Of a stretch of 64,000 nucleotides of DNA, positions 28,401-40,700 are shown in pieces. Source of the DNA: Lytechinus variegatus (lineage: Eukaryota; Echinodermata; Echinoidea; Temnopleuroida; Toxopneustidae); assembly GCF_018143015.1 (NCBI RefSeq), contig NC_054746.1:30655129-30719128 (forward strand), read 5' to 3'. A program made the translations under genes and the position numbers. The notes beneath the pieces were generated by a model, which was not told where the DNA came from, did no database searches, and saw only the letters and a list, made by a program, of their open reading frames with translations. Each line of letters begins with the position of its first letter. The first letter of the stretch is position 1.

Positions 28401-31400
28401 AAACAGTCATTCTTACTCAATAGATAGCTCTAAATTATGTCTTCTCTGAAAACCACACTGGTATATTGAAGATTAATATACACATAATTTACAATATCGA
28501 AGAAAGTAGCCAAGAACACATAACCTACCTTTGATAATCAAGTTAAGCTCAGGATCGCCTGAGGGGGTAGATTCTTTCTCTTTGAGGAACCTCGCTGTCA
28601 CCTTCTCTGCCCTAATCTCCCTCCAATGCATCTTGGAGTGTGCCTCTCGTCGTGCTTCGTACATCCTCCGATGCTCACTTGTCTTCTTTTCCACGACGAC
28701 CGCATCCTCCTCTAGCTTGGATGAGGATGCTTTCTCCTCCCGCCATTTGATGACCTCCTTGGCCCGCTTCTGTGATTGGGGTACAGAGTAGAGACAGATA
28801 CATGAATATGTTTATGTAAGATATAATAAATGTTCATAGCAGGTATGCTGGATAGAAACTTGGAAGATAGCATCTGATTTAAACTAAGGCAGCAGCAATT
28901 AATCACATCCTCATCATTCTCCACTCTCCAGCTTTGGTGAGGATTCTTTATTTAGATCGCACAGAGCTGAATACTAAAGCCTGCAGATATTTAGAAATCA
29001 AATCCTATCAATATATTACTTTCACTGAAATTATGAGAAGCGTCCTGTACCTCAGATTCAACTTGTAAGACTTGATCTCCAGCAGCGGGAGTCTCCCTCC
29101 ATCCTGTAACTTCCACAGGTTGACTGGGTAATGCTCGCTCCATGGGCTCTCCCCTCTCATTCTGCATGGCACGCACCCTGCACTTGGCTGTTCCAGCTAC
29201 TAACACTGCCCCCTTCTTCAGGATACCACGCTGGACAATCAGCGTGACCACTGGCCTGCACAAAGAGTTATCAGATTGCCAAAAAGACTGCCTTATACAA
29301 AGTAATGTCACTTTGCACTCGAGTTATGAAATTCACACTCAATATTTTTCTAAGTTTTCACACAATTATGCTCGTTCTTTTTCATTAATTTCAGTGTTGT
29401 AATAAATTTTCAATAAAGAATCAAAAGATTAATTCAGATACATGAGGAGCCAATAACATACCACCTGAAATAAGTATTTCATATATTGATATCTCTTTAT
29501 ATTGTGCCAATTTTTTTTTGGAAAGAACGATGGATTTTACCATATGACTGATAAAACTCATTTTTTATATAGTGCCAAAACTTGTTAAGTTATGCTATTC
29601 TTAATAATATAATATATGAGCTCCTTTTAATTTTTTCATCAATTCAAATCAGAGACATGTTGCAATTAATTTAAAATTCAAACACCCTATCTAACAAAAT
29701 TAGATTTACCATAAATTTAATTTCAATCTTTTGCGACACATTATACGACAGGGCCATATTCAGAGTCAGCTTTAGTACAAAATTATCCTAAACATCATTC
29801 ACAGATCTCTTGTAAATAAAGATGTATATAATATGGATTATGTAAGTGCTGTAGAACCTTCATGAATGAGAATACAGCTTATAAGTTTACAACTTTCTAT
29901 CTCAATTGATCATCATTTTACAATAATAATAATAATAGTCAGTTCTTATATAGCGCATAACACATTATGAATAACATCTCTATCCGCTTCCAAAGGACTT
30001 GGATATTATTACCCTGGCTATAGCTCAAACAGCTTTTACATGCTCGGCATTTCAAGGAATAAATTCCTGCCAGGTACCCATTCACCTCACCTGGGTTGAG
30101 TGCAGCACAATGTGGATTAATTTCTTGCAGAGGGAAACTACGCCATGGCTGGGATTTGAACCCACGACCCTCTGTTTCAAAGTCCGTAGACTAATCCACT
30201 GGGCCACAACGCTCCACTCCACTACAATCCAGATAACTGCATAACTTCTCAAAAGAATATTATGTATTTGACATGAATACATATTAAAAATCTGTGAATG
30301 CAAATGGAAAGGACACAAGAATCCTTCTTACCCCATTCCTTTGTCCACTTTGCATTCCACGATGACCCCTTCAGCTAGACCAGTCTGGTCTGCGGTCAGT
30401 TCCTGGAGTTCTGCTTGTGTCATCACTGCCTCACACAGAGCTTCTAGATTATTACCCTGCAATAAACATTGAGTACCTCATTTTTATTATAATTTGCTTT
30501 ATCTTGCTATCCTAAACTTGTATGATTGCAAATTCCACATATATTGCACAAAAAGACAATTTTTGTAGATCTTTTTGCCCAATCCATAAGAATATTTTGC
30601 AACATTCCAAGGTAGGAGAAATTTAATGGTAAAATTAAATAACATAACTGGGGATGATTTGCTACATTTGGTTACCCATAATAAAAACATGAATCGAAAC
30701 ATGGCTTGACATAGTACACTTTTGGAAAACAGTATCATCTCTGGTACCTTGAGTGCTGAAATCTCTACACATTGGATATCTCCTCCATACTCTTCAATGA
30801 CAATGTCATTGGCAAGAAGATCTTTCCTTGTGAAGTCCTATAGATAAATAAAAAGACAGAATTCCAGCTTAGCTACGTGTCATAACATTTGATTTCAATA
30901 AAAACACAGCAAGATCCAAGGACCTTTTTATCTGTTTATTCAGTTGCACTATCAACAATACAATGGGTCAAAGACGTAAACTTAACCTTGCTTGACTTGC
31001 CTAGAATATGACTTCTAATTTGATTATATATTATAGACATGAATCTTGTGAATGTAGGTGCCTTTAAATTATGTGAGATATTGCTTAGTTAGATTAATTC
31101 ATATTGTCACTATGATCTTTGGCTAGAGAATAAATATTTTTTTCTAAATGATATGAAAAATACTTGAAAGTATTCAACAATGACGGTGACTACTTTCATC
31201 TTTCCTTCAATTCAAGTATTCTACAATACAAGAAGCAGGAAGTTTTAATGACCCCATGATTTCAAATTTTCTCATAGTAAATAAAGGCTAGTAGAGGAGA
31301 CCAAACAATTACATGTACTTACTGGATCAGCATCAGGTTTGTCACATTTGTTCAAAGCTACAATGATGGGAACTATGAAGAAGTGAAAAGAAATATGAAT

Positions 31401-34400
31401 CTACATTATTATTTCATTCTTTTCAAAACAGAATTCAGACATATCATAAAATAAAGATGAATAGATGAAATTGGCATGCACAAAGAATGCTGTTGGTGGG
31501 TCATAATTTGTTTCATTTAATTTGAAAATTTTAGAAGAGCATTCTTTGATAAAGCAATCCTCTCTCACCCTTGAAGGTGCAAAAGGCTCAGTTGGTAAAG
31601 CACTGGTCACACAATCTCAGAGACCTGGGTTGAAATTAAGTTGGTGTGCTAGTGCCATTTGCTAAGGCATTTATTCAATTAATAAACATCTTTATACAAA
31701 CTTAAACAAAGGACACTAATAAATAAAACTTTTAATGGTTGATATGTAGCCACACTAAAAACAAAAAGGAATAAAACGAATGTGTAGAAGTCAAAGACAA
31801 GTTTACCTCCTGCATTCCTTGCATATTTGATAGATTCTTTTGTCTGTTCCATGACACCATCATCCGCTGCAACGACCAGTACCACAATGTCAGTTACCTC
31901 AGCACCCCGTTCCCTCATGGCTTTAAAGGCTGCATGACCCGGTGTGTCCAGAAAAGTGATGATTTGACCAGATGGAAGCTTAACTAAAATGTAAAAGTCA
32001 TAGTTCTCTAGGTTGAAAGATAGCTATCTAATGGTAAGTTCAGCTCTGGGAAAGAGGGGAAATAAATTGTGAGCTTTCCAATTTTTGCTAATATAATAAC
32101 AATTAACAAAGTTCACTGCAAAGGATTGCTTTTCAAATGCCCAAGATGACTGTGCCACATCCATAATGGGTATGATTATGGTAACAACTTTGCAATCCAC
32201 TGGAAACTACTTTAACTACACTCAACAGCCAATAAACATCAAGAATTTCAAGTTATTTTTAGATGGCAAAGTTAGTTGCTATAATAATACTTTATGCAAT
32301 GGGGCGGTAATGTGATGAGAAACAGCAGGCAAGGACTGCCAAAGTTCATTTAGAGGTAATTTTTTTTTTTTTGGGGGGGGTTAAGAAACCTTTGTTCATC
32401 TCAATGTTTTTGGCTTGTCAGAAGATTATGAAGAAATCATCCATGTTTGGTGCACACTATAAAACCCCTGGTCGAACTTTGATCCACGGGATACTAGTAT
32501 GAGAAATATTAAATGATTCTACAATGCAAGTACATTCAAAACATCTACATAAATACACATCAATGACTTTTGTTCTCTCACCCTGGAATGCTCCTATATG
32601 CTGAGTGATACCTCCTGCCTCACCGGCCGCTACAGAGGTCTTACGTAACGTGTCCAGGAGAGTGGTCTTTCCATGGTCAACATGGCCCATGATGGTCACT
32701 ACAGGTGAGCGGGACTTCAGCAGTGAGGGGTCAGCTGGGGGTCTAAAATGCATAGATCCATAATTTTATAACATTTTATTAAAGGGGAATCCAGCCTTGG
32801 CCATAGAATGTTGTGTTGGGAAGGAGAAAAATGAATTTAACAGAATGGTGAAAGTTTGAAAGAAATCGGACAAGCAATAAGAAAAATATAACTGCTTTAA
32901 AATTGAGATCACTAATACCATGTAGATTTCAAATTGGCAACTGGGTAAGTAAATTATGACAAGGGGCAAGGACAACTTTCCAATAGGCCATGTACTTATT
33001 ATCAGGGATTTGTGGTTTTCTCCTAAGTACCCATTCCCCTGGGGCAGTAATCTAAATATAACCCAGGTAGTATATTGTTTAATGTCCTCATGAAAGAAAA
33101 ATATAATTTGAAATAAAACTTTTGGGGAAAATGACATTTTAGCCATAATATGTATTGGAGTACATGGAATAGTACTTGCCTTACATCACTATGACATCAC
33201 ATAAGCAGCCAATTTTAAGTCTCCATGGGTATAGTGATGACCAATATTTACAACTTAAAAAAAATCATAACTTTCTTGTTCTTTGTCCAATATTGTTCAA
33301 AATTTCACCTATCAACTTGTCTGATTTTTCTTTTTCTTATAAAAACAAGGTTTTATTTGGGTTGGATTCCCCTTTAATTCTATTCTTAAATTCAAACAGC
33401 AATAAATATTAACATTTATAAACATTGTACGTGAATTGTATACAAAATACATGACAAAAAACACAATATCTGATGATAAACAATAAGGATAGAGATATTG
33501 AATGAAGAATTAACTCAAATTTTCATATTCCAAAGATACCACTTGGCACCCCATTTCTGTATTATATCTTCAGCAGTAATTTCTCTAAAAATTAAGAGTT
33601 TACATAGTCAGGTATACAACTAACAAATGAATTACAGTATGGAAAAAAGGTGGCAGTACCCTTAATTAAATATTACTTTCATTAATTTGAATTGAAATTA
33701 ATTCAATTTCCGTTTTTTTTTTCTATTTCAATTTGAAAGATACAAAGTCATTACAATCACAATCATGATCATCTTAACACTAATGTCATGATTCAAATGA
33801 AAAAATAAATATATATAAAACCTTTGTTCGATAAAACTTGATATAAAAAAACGGCAGAAAATTAGTAAAAATATAACAGAAAATTGCACTCTGCCAAGCA
33901 AATTGCAGTAATTCAGTGACTTGATAAATAGATCTGTGAAACATTACTTAGTGTTTTTACTCTTCACCTGGGATATGCATCCTTGTCTTTGGTTGGTTTC
34001 TCCTTCGTTTTCTTGATACGTAGATAATGCATGTCTGAATCAGTCACAATATCTTCAATGATGGACGGCTTCAGAACTGATTGAAAAAGAAAACAAAGGG
34101 AGAGTTGAAGGAAGCAAAACTTCATAAATGTGATTCAATTAAAGAAATAAAACATAGACTTTCATGGTGACAAAAAGTACAATATTCCGCATTCAAATTT
34201 CACATATGGTGTGTTCAACTTTCTGTACTTTAATATTCAAAGCAATGGCAATAGAGTGAATTCACTACAGAAATAGAATAAAATATCTTCTACTGTTCTA
34301 GTCAAATCGTCCAACCAACAATAATTTTCGTTCTACGCAAGTCCATCAATATGGTTTTCACCTTTATTTCAAGTAACTAAAAAGGCAATACGATCAAATA

Positions 34401-35548
34401 CTGAAAGTATCCAATATGAATGATATAGAATATTCAAGACAGTGAATTGACTCAGCTCCTTTCTCTAGAGTACTAGTAACATTACACTACTGTCCACTTA
34501 AAAATATACACATATTCAATTACCTGATGATGGAGAAAAGTCAACGTCTGTATCTAATAGAAATTCATAGATGTAATCTAAAAAGAAAAGGGAAACAAGA
34601 TGAACAATCATCTATAATATCTTAAGAACATCTTCTTAAATATCATATTAACTGAATTCAACACAACTCATCATTTTTTTTTTTACAAAATGACAACTTT
34701 TTCTCTATCTCCTTGTAATGTGTCTTTACACTGTTGACAGGCAGTGTAACTGTCAAAAATACCTGGGCTGATTGCAGATATATGAATATGGGCTAAAAGC
34801 CCAATCTACATGTAGGAGAGTTTAAGATGCAAGTTGCAACTGATCAAACCAATCTCAAGTTGTCAACTATGTAAAACTATCAATGTCATAATTCTTTATC
34901 CAAGAGTGGTAATGCATTGATCCCCCCGGGCCCCGACTCTCCCTATGAAAAAAAAATGTGAACAAGCTGATTGGTAAAAGCGGTAAGATGCATATTAGAT
35001 TGTTTGTCATTTTTAAAGACAAGTTTATTGCATTCTCGATAATGAAATTACTGCCTTTCCATTGCTCACTTGGATAAAGCACAACTCTTGGATGGGATTT
35101 CGATCTGAAAAATCCATCAAATTGAGCATGAAACTGAAGATGAGTCAATACCTTCCTCTACACCCATAGCTTCTTGAAGCTGTTTCACCGTCATTGGTCC
35201 TGAAACAGCGATCACTTTCTTCTTCAGGAATACCTCTGCTTGATGCTGCTGCTTATCTTTCTTTCCAGGACGAGGTCCCTTCTTTACCAGTTTGGTTTTA
35301 TTGGTCGAACCCCCAGCATGGCCCCTTGTCCAAATGCTTGGGGTTGTTAGCATGCCATTTCTGTTCTGATGAATCTGTGCATCTGGACGCTCATTCTTGA
35401 AGAATCCAAAGTCTGTAAGGATTTGGACATGTCTTGCAGGATGAGCAGGGTTTGGAACTACTGGGCTCCTTCTGCATTGTTGCCTGAACTGCTGTTTGAA
35501 GAATCGCTGCATCAAGTAGCTCATCCTCCCATTCTGTAGTAGAGACAT
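25417..35548 (-). CDS. MTIF2: Mitochondrial translation initiation factor 2
   Basis: Coding exons in transcript order: 35152-35548, 34524-34577, 33968-34076, 32582-32742, 31807-31983, 31323-31372, 30748-30837, 30332-30456, 29051-29255, 28529-28769, 27709-28014, 26850-26990, 25417-25586. All phases fit and sum to 741 codons plus stop, near the family's usual ~727. The first ~30 residues are Arg-rich and poor in acids, like a mitochondrial presequence. GTPase boxes: GHVDHGKT 206-213, [10 protein letters not shown] 230-239, DTPGH 253-257, NKCD 307-310, SALK 343-346. Domain II and the C-terminal domain follow, ending in [11 protein letters not shown] and ICYEIE. The protein delivers formyl-Met-tRNA to the mitochondrial small subunit. 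It converges on RPS27A. The start is the first ATG in the long frame; a five-codon uORF precedes it. Confidence 0.95.
25587..29050. other. MTIF2 introns between its last exons
   Basis: Three introns longer than 300 bp (25587-26849, 26991-27708, 28015-28528) plus 28770-29050. I see no bounded repeat or RNA gene in them. Confidence 0.45.
29921..30219 (-). mobile_element. tRNA-derived SINE, copy 1
   Basis: Read on the minus strand it starts GGAGCGTTGTGG, has an A-box-like TGGCCCAGTGGATTAGTC and a B box GGTTCAAATCC (30151-30162), then CACATTGTGCTGCACTC and GGTGAATGGGTACC, and ends in an AATAAT tail. It lies in an MTIF2 intron, same strand as the gene. Related copies: 41623-41938 and 47722-47943. 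Confidence 0.8.
32779..33377. mobile_element. MITE with TTAAAGGGGAATCC ends
   Basis: Starts TTAAAGGGGAATCCAGCC and ends in the inverse form GGTTGGATTCCCCTTTAA, both at TTAA. About 600 bp, in an MTIF2 intron 37 bp upstream (in transcript sense) of the G1-box exon. The interior includes CAAACTTTCACC-type text in inverse pairs. The 126-codon minus frame within it has no coding signature. Confidence 0.7.
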
Positions 35549-35554
35549 TTTAGT

Positions 35555-35569
35555 CTACTTCTTCCGCAT
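35555..35569 (-). promoter_or_regulatory. Short uORF upstream of MTIF2 start
   Basis: In the same exon as the MTIF2 start, ATG CGG AAG AAG TAG (MRKK, stop) ends 6 nt before the main ATG. The exon's acceptor (ACTGTTGCAG) lies just upstream, so the uORF is in the mature 5' UTR. It could damp or condition MTIF2 translation; the effect is inference. Confidence 0.6.
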
Positions 35570-35575
35570 GAATTC

Positions 35576-36130
35576 CTGCAACAGTCCAAATATGATAATA
35601 GAATGTTGTAGTATCTTACAAATAATAATCTATACCAACTTCCCTTTGTGTATGCCTACTCCTTTTCTTTCACCCCCTTCATGAACCTGATTGGTCATCT
35701 CTACTCACTAATGCCCCTTTTGTCTCCTTGTTTCTAGTGTTGCTGTTGAATGTCTGCAGTCTATATTATGGTTGTTCCACTTTATATGTTTGTCATTTTG
35801 CCTCCGACAAAGATTCTGCTAGGATCGAAAGCTTAGGCCCCTTTTGACTCTCTAAATAATAATCTTACTCTGAATTCTGCAATATTGTCCAACAGGCAGT
35901 TAATATTAGAGTAAACCAATTGCAATTGCCAAGCAAGAATCATAAAGATGACAGTAAGCTGATTGATGCTCATAATGAACGTATCATGAATTTTCAGACT
36001 CGGAGATATATCTGTATCGTTTTATCTGTGACATTTTGCTGGAGATAATTGACTTCACATTGAAATCAAATATCAACCTGCAATACGGTAATTTTATTTT
36101 TGTATAGCACTGAGTCCAAACCTCACATGT
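35576..36130. other. MTIF2 intron 1, first part
   Basis: Nothing recognised apart from a CT-rich patch near 35660-35700. No exon signals that fit either neighbour. Confidence 0.4.
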
Positions 36131-36420
36131 CCATTATCTAAAAAAAATCAAATCGCGCGATTTGCATGCTGTCGCCAAGCGGAAGACAAAGAAATCAAGA
36201 TGGTGACATAAACACGGCTGTAAGCTCTTCCCATCTTTTCATAACATTTTTTCTCGTTTTTTAATGAATTCTTCTTTAAAAAATGAAATCAATATCGCAG
36301 AAATGTTGGAAATGAAGTTGAACCCCATGTACATGTTTTAGGGCTAGATCTTTTAGAGGGAAAGTAGAAATCTCGGGGGCGAAAGTTTCAGGTTTTGTAC
36401 CCGTAGTACGTGGGTGAATA
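36130..36420. repeat. Base repeat B, second copy
   Basis: Matches parts of 11845-12300: CAAGATGGTGACATAAAC, AAATGTTGGAAATGAAGTT and GGGGCGAAAGTTTCAGGTTTT. Direct and inverted partial matches coexist, as expected of a foldback repeat. Confidence 0.45.
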
Positions 36421-36852
36421 TAGCTTGGGATCCCAGGCGTCAGTGGGAAGTAACCCTACGTAGAGTAGATGACTTTTACTCCCCAGACGCCTCCAGGCTA
36501 CCCAGGACCAAAATCAAATTGGGGCAAGACTTCCATACGTCCCCCCACTAAAATTGAAAAAAATATGGATACAGTATGGTCAATATTAATGCCTGGAACC
36601 AGGTCAGCTCAGACCTCAGTTCAGTAACTGGAAATGTCTTCAATCATGGTCTTCCAACTGTATGAGACGCATATCCCTGGCTCGGCTCCAGAACTTCAAG
36701 CACAAGTCACACCAGACAGCTGGCAGCCGTCTGTTTCGAGGAGTTTTTTTAACATTTTTTTTTTCTCCTCGTACACAGACGGCTCGCTATCGTGCAGCCA
36801 CCATTAGGGGACTTGCAATGCAAAATCCCCCCGTCGGGGCTCTTCAATTTTT

Positions 36853-38230
36853 GGGTGATTCCATACGTGTCATACGGGACATTTAGAGAACATTTGACAG
36901 TTTTTGACAAGAAAAAACAAAAAATATTCCAGTAATTTTAGGTGATCATCAAGTACTACCAGAGTGTTAGAAAAACCAAGACTTAACATGACTTGAATTC
37001 ACATCCTGTATAATACAGATTTAAAATAGTAATGTGTCGTACGGACGCAGAAAAAGTGGCTTTTTTAGAAACCTCAAGTCTGTGAGTTGGGCAGATAAAT
37101 TTCATAGAAACTGAACTCAAATTGACACTCAATTACCCAAGAACAAACACATTTATAAAAGAAAGCAAAATAAACATTCATGAATAAATAAAACAAATTA
37201 TAATTTTCGAGAACATTGTGGCGTACGGGACATTCAAAATGTGTCGTACGGGACATCTCTAAATTGAAGCCAAACTTTCTTACTTTATGTCACTTTGACT
37301 TCTTCAATCACATTATTTGGCTGATGATAATGATAATCCTATCAAACTAAGACATTCATTAGTTTAGAAACCGCTATTAGCTGAATATTTCTGTCAATAT
37401 ATCATAAACAAAATAATGTGTCGTACGGGACAATTGTTATAATTTTTTTCATGATGGGAAATGTACAAGTGTTCACAGCATTTAGAGCTGAAAAACTTGA
37501 GGTTTGTGTGAAGTTTTTTTAAAGGTAATTAATTGATGATTTCCAAACACTATTTAAACAATGAATGAATGAAACTTTGTGTAAATTATGGGGCTAAAAT
37601 GTTATAATTTTTTATATAAAATGTATATCTACATGATATATGTCACAAACGTCACTATTTCCACAAAAAAAAAATTCTAAAGAAATGCGGTTCTACTTTT
37701 TCAAACCCATCTGCATTTCATGAAACCATATGGTTTGTCTTATTTTCAAGATTTTGTTTACAACTTTTACTGGTAAGGAGTTTCAATACTGTATATAAAA
37801 AATAGTGATCATCAATGGAAGTCCAAATAGATGATCATGGTGATTGATATGTATTTTTTTTTCACATCTTATAATAATTCCACATTAGCATACAGGAGGA
37901 AGTCATCTTCCAGGCTAGGTTGAAATAATTATAAAAGTTTTCTTTTCATGCTCAATGAAAAGAAATTGACCTGCTCTGATCAGTGAAAAGCACCAGTTTA
38001 GCTGAAGGGATTCACAAAAGAATAAGCCTACATGAAAGTAATTAAAATGTTTAGAATCACCTATTTCATGTTCTATGGAGATAAACAAAGTACTTTTTCA
38101 ATTCATTTTATGTTAAATCAATTAAATGAATTTAAATATGCCTATTTATGGTTTCTGAATCAAAATCCTGCAATTAAATGCATTATTATATTGTGTGTCG
38201 TACTCTTACAGGACAACTTTTGTCTTTAAT
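36853..38230. mobile_element. Element with GTGTCGTACGGGACAT motifs
   Basis: The left end GGGTGATTCCATACGTG resembles the tips of the elements at 12664 and 13862. GTGTCGTACGGGACAT or a close form occurs at 36867, 37034, 37218, 37241 and 37418, with a broken copy at 38195, all in the same orientation. No matching right terminal repeat was found, so that end is approximate and may be lost. No coding frame. Confidence 0.5.
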
Positions 38231-38502
38231 GAATAAAAATTTCGAAAATTAACGCGACCAAATTGCAAATTTATATTCCCTCTTTGAGTCTTGGCATTAA
38301 TTGCCAAAAAACGGAGAAAAATGAAGGTAAAACTAAAAGGAACAAAAACAGTGACTTATCTCGGCTGTCGCGCAAATTCACTTCCCCGTTTTATCCGATC
38401 TTAAGTACATAAACATATGGCCATTGAGTCCCCTGTACAGATTGCACTAGAACTTCAGTCTCTGTAATTTGGTGAGTGAAGCCAACGGAGTACAGCTGAA
38501 CA

Positions 38503-40117
38503 CAGGGTGACCAGATTTCACAAAATGAAATACGGGACAATCGACAAAAAAGATCAACAAAGAAGGCTACACAATGTTACACCTGTGAAAAATTATAAAG
38601 AATTGGGAGGGTGAACGAAAGAATGAAGGAGAGAAAGAAGAGCCGAAAGAAAAGAAATGGATTGAGAAGAAAGAAAGATTAAGGGGAAAATGAAGGAAAA
38701 AATAAAAGTTAGAATTAAAGGATGAAAGAAAGAATAAAAGAGAGAAAAATGTTCTGTCATTCTTTTAATTGAATACAGAAAGAAAACGAAAGGAATGGAA
38801 GAAGATTACAATGTGTGAAAGACAACATAAAGGAGAGAAAGAAAAAAAACTTAAAGAGGAAAGAAAGAATGAAGGAAAGAAAAATGTTTCCTTCATTCTT
38901 TGAAAAAAAAGAAGCAAACAAAGAAAGAAGGAAAGCAGTAAGGGAGGAGGGAAGGATGGAAGAAATTAAGGGAGGGAGAGAGAGAAAGAATTGGAAGGAA
39001 ATTAAAATGAAGAATGAAAGGAGGTAAGAGAGGGAGGAAGAATTGAAGTGAGAAGGGTATGAAAACATAATGGAAGAAGAGAAAGAATTAAAAGAAAAAG
39101 GAGTGGAAGGGAGGAGGAAGTTTTAAGAAAGAATATAAAAAAGGGTGAAATTTGATAAAGAATACGGGTAAGAAAAAGGAGGAAAGAAAGAAAAATGAAC
39201 AGAGAGAGAGAGAGAGAAAGGATCAGGAAAGACAAATAGGAAATAAAGATAGATGAAACAAAAACAGGCAAGCAGGAAGGATACAAAAAATGAAGTGCTA
39301 ATTTAGCTCTTTAAGAACGTGTATAGTGACTGCACTTCGGAGTGCTGATTTGTCTAGTTCAAATTTGAACTAGACAAATCAGCATTCCGAAGTGCAGTCA
39401 CTATACACGCTCTTTAAGAGCTTAATTAGCACTTCATTTTTTAGAGTGTAGAAGGATGAAGAAACAAGGATAGAAAAGAAAGAAAGAAAGAGGAAAAAAG
39501 TTCAAATTTCAAGCAAAAAAACCCTATCATCTAACAAAAATCATGATTTTTGGTGTTTTTGAAATATATTTTTAAAATAAAAAAAATGTTTTAGAAATGA
39601 CTAAAAGTTCAAAGTGATTTTTTTTTACTTAAAATTAGATGAAACATCGCGGCATCATACACAAGACTCAAAACGAAAGCTGAAACAACTAGATCTAGTT
39701 GTGAAAAATCAATAACTTGTTCCTCCGAGATTACATCTCCAAATCAGTAATCTGAGAACCCATAATATAGTCATACAAATTTCCCGCCGATTTTGTGATT
39801 ATTTTGGCATAATGGTGGAGAGAAACTGCTCAGATCCTACATGCCTAGCTATAGTAGCCTGCCACACAATGGCAGGAGGCAAGTTCGTTTGCGATGTATT
39901 TGGTTAGCAAGAAAATCGCCGCAGAACTTGCAAAAGTTTATTTATCGATTTTATTGTTGTCTCTGCTTCGTCATCTGTTGGTTATTTTGATGAAAATTCG
40001 TCACTTTTAAATAAATTTTGTTCAATATTCTGAAATACGGGACAAATAGGCGTCCCGGGAAGGGTTTGCCGGGACAAAGAAGCAAAATACGGGACTCCGA
40101 GACGTCTGGTCACCCTG
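38503..40117. mobile_element. hAT-like element with exact 8-bp TSD
   Basis: Ends CAGGGTGACCAGA and, at the right, TCTGGTCACCCTG. GCTGAACA flanks both sides exactly (38495-38502, 40118-40125). ATACGGGAC occurs near both ends. The 1,615-bp interior is non-coding: a purine-rich GAAAGA tract (about 38600-39280), a 158-bp hairpin and AT-rich sequence. The long frames in the tract are low complexity. Confidence 0.85.
39285..39442. repeat. Foldback hairpin of about 158 bp
   Basis: A near-perfect palindrome centred at 39363/39364 (GTTCAAATTTGAAC). The outer parts read AAAAAATGAAGTGCTAATT and inverse, with a few changes near AGCTCTTTAAG. It sits inside the hAT-like element and is probably a later foldback insertion or an internal hairpin of that family. 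Confidence 0.7.
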
Positions 40118-40530
40118 GCTGAACAACCAACAAAACAGAGCCTGGCCGAATCTTTTGCAGTAGGCTAAAGTCACACTTGATTTTTACTCTCTACCGTTAG
40201 AAGCCTCCAGGCTACCCTACCCCTGCCAATTTGACCCCTTTTATGGGAGTTGGGCAGTATCCTGGAAGTAAGAAAAAAGGTACAACTCTAGGCCTAATAA
40301 TTATTTTTAAGCAAGAAATATAGGCTAGGCTATTAAAGCCCTACATATATTTGAACAAGTGGGGCTGAGCTACTCCTCCACACCGACAGAAATACAGAAC
40401 ACAAATCACATTTAAAAATAGGATCATTCGAGCAAACATTATGCTGATGGCAAGTAAAATTTTAATAACAGTTAGTTTTCAAGGTGACTGATTGAATTTT
40501 TGCATCCATTATGCAATTTATGACACTTAC

Positions 40531-40700
40531 TTCGGCTATTCATTCCAACAATCTTCTCAAGAGAAATATCTCGCCTCGGCAGGTCCGACTGAATCCTCCG
40601 AAAACTAGCTAGCGGCGCGCTGCATGCTGCGTGGCGGGCGGGCCCCGGCTGGCGCCGGCAGCTAGGTCCGAGGAGCTGTGTATCTCTTGCTGCTCTGACT
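40531..40700 (-). other. MTIF2: Probable MTIF2 5' non-coding exon
   Basis: A GC-rich minus-strand block (about 40560-40720) ends at 40531 with GAA followed by consensus donor GTAAGTGTC. The next acceptor on that strand leading to a known exon is the MTIF2 one at 35576. Joined, the frame through this exon stops before the MTIF2 ATG, so it would be untranslated. The 5' boundary is not defined. Linking it to MTIF2 rests on context. Confidence 0.5.

Larger units (their letters stand above)
36690..40160. repeat. Base repeat A, second copy, interrupted twice
   Basis: Homology to 11018-11530 is present at about 36690-36850, 38230-38502 and 40118-40160. The first gap holds a motif-bearing element (from 36853) and the second an intact hAT-like element (38503-40117). 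Near 36450-36520 and 40170-40240 a CCTCCAGGCTACCC block is also duplicated in direct orientation. Confidence 0.55.

Noticed and set aside
30130..30220. tRNA gene on the minus strand
   Set aside because: A and B boxes are present but the body continues into a SINE with an AATAAT tail, and the cloverleaf is not convincing.
32766..33146. 126-codon minus frame in an MTIF2 intron
   Set aside because: Lies within a MITE with clear TTAAAGGGGAATCC ends and has no coding signature.
38757..39286. Lys/Glu-rich and Leu/Ser/Phe-rich frames on both strands
   Set aside because: Produced by the purine-rich tract inside the hAT-like element.
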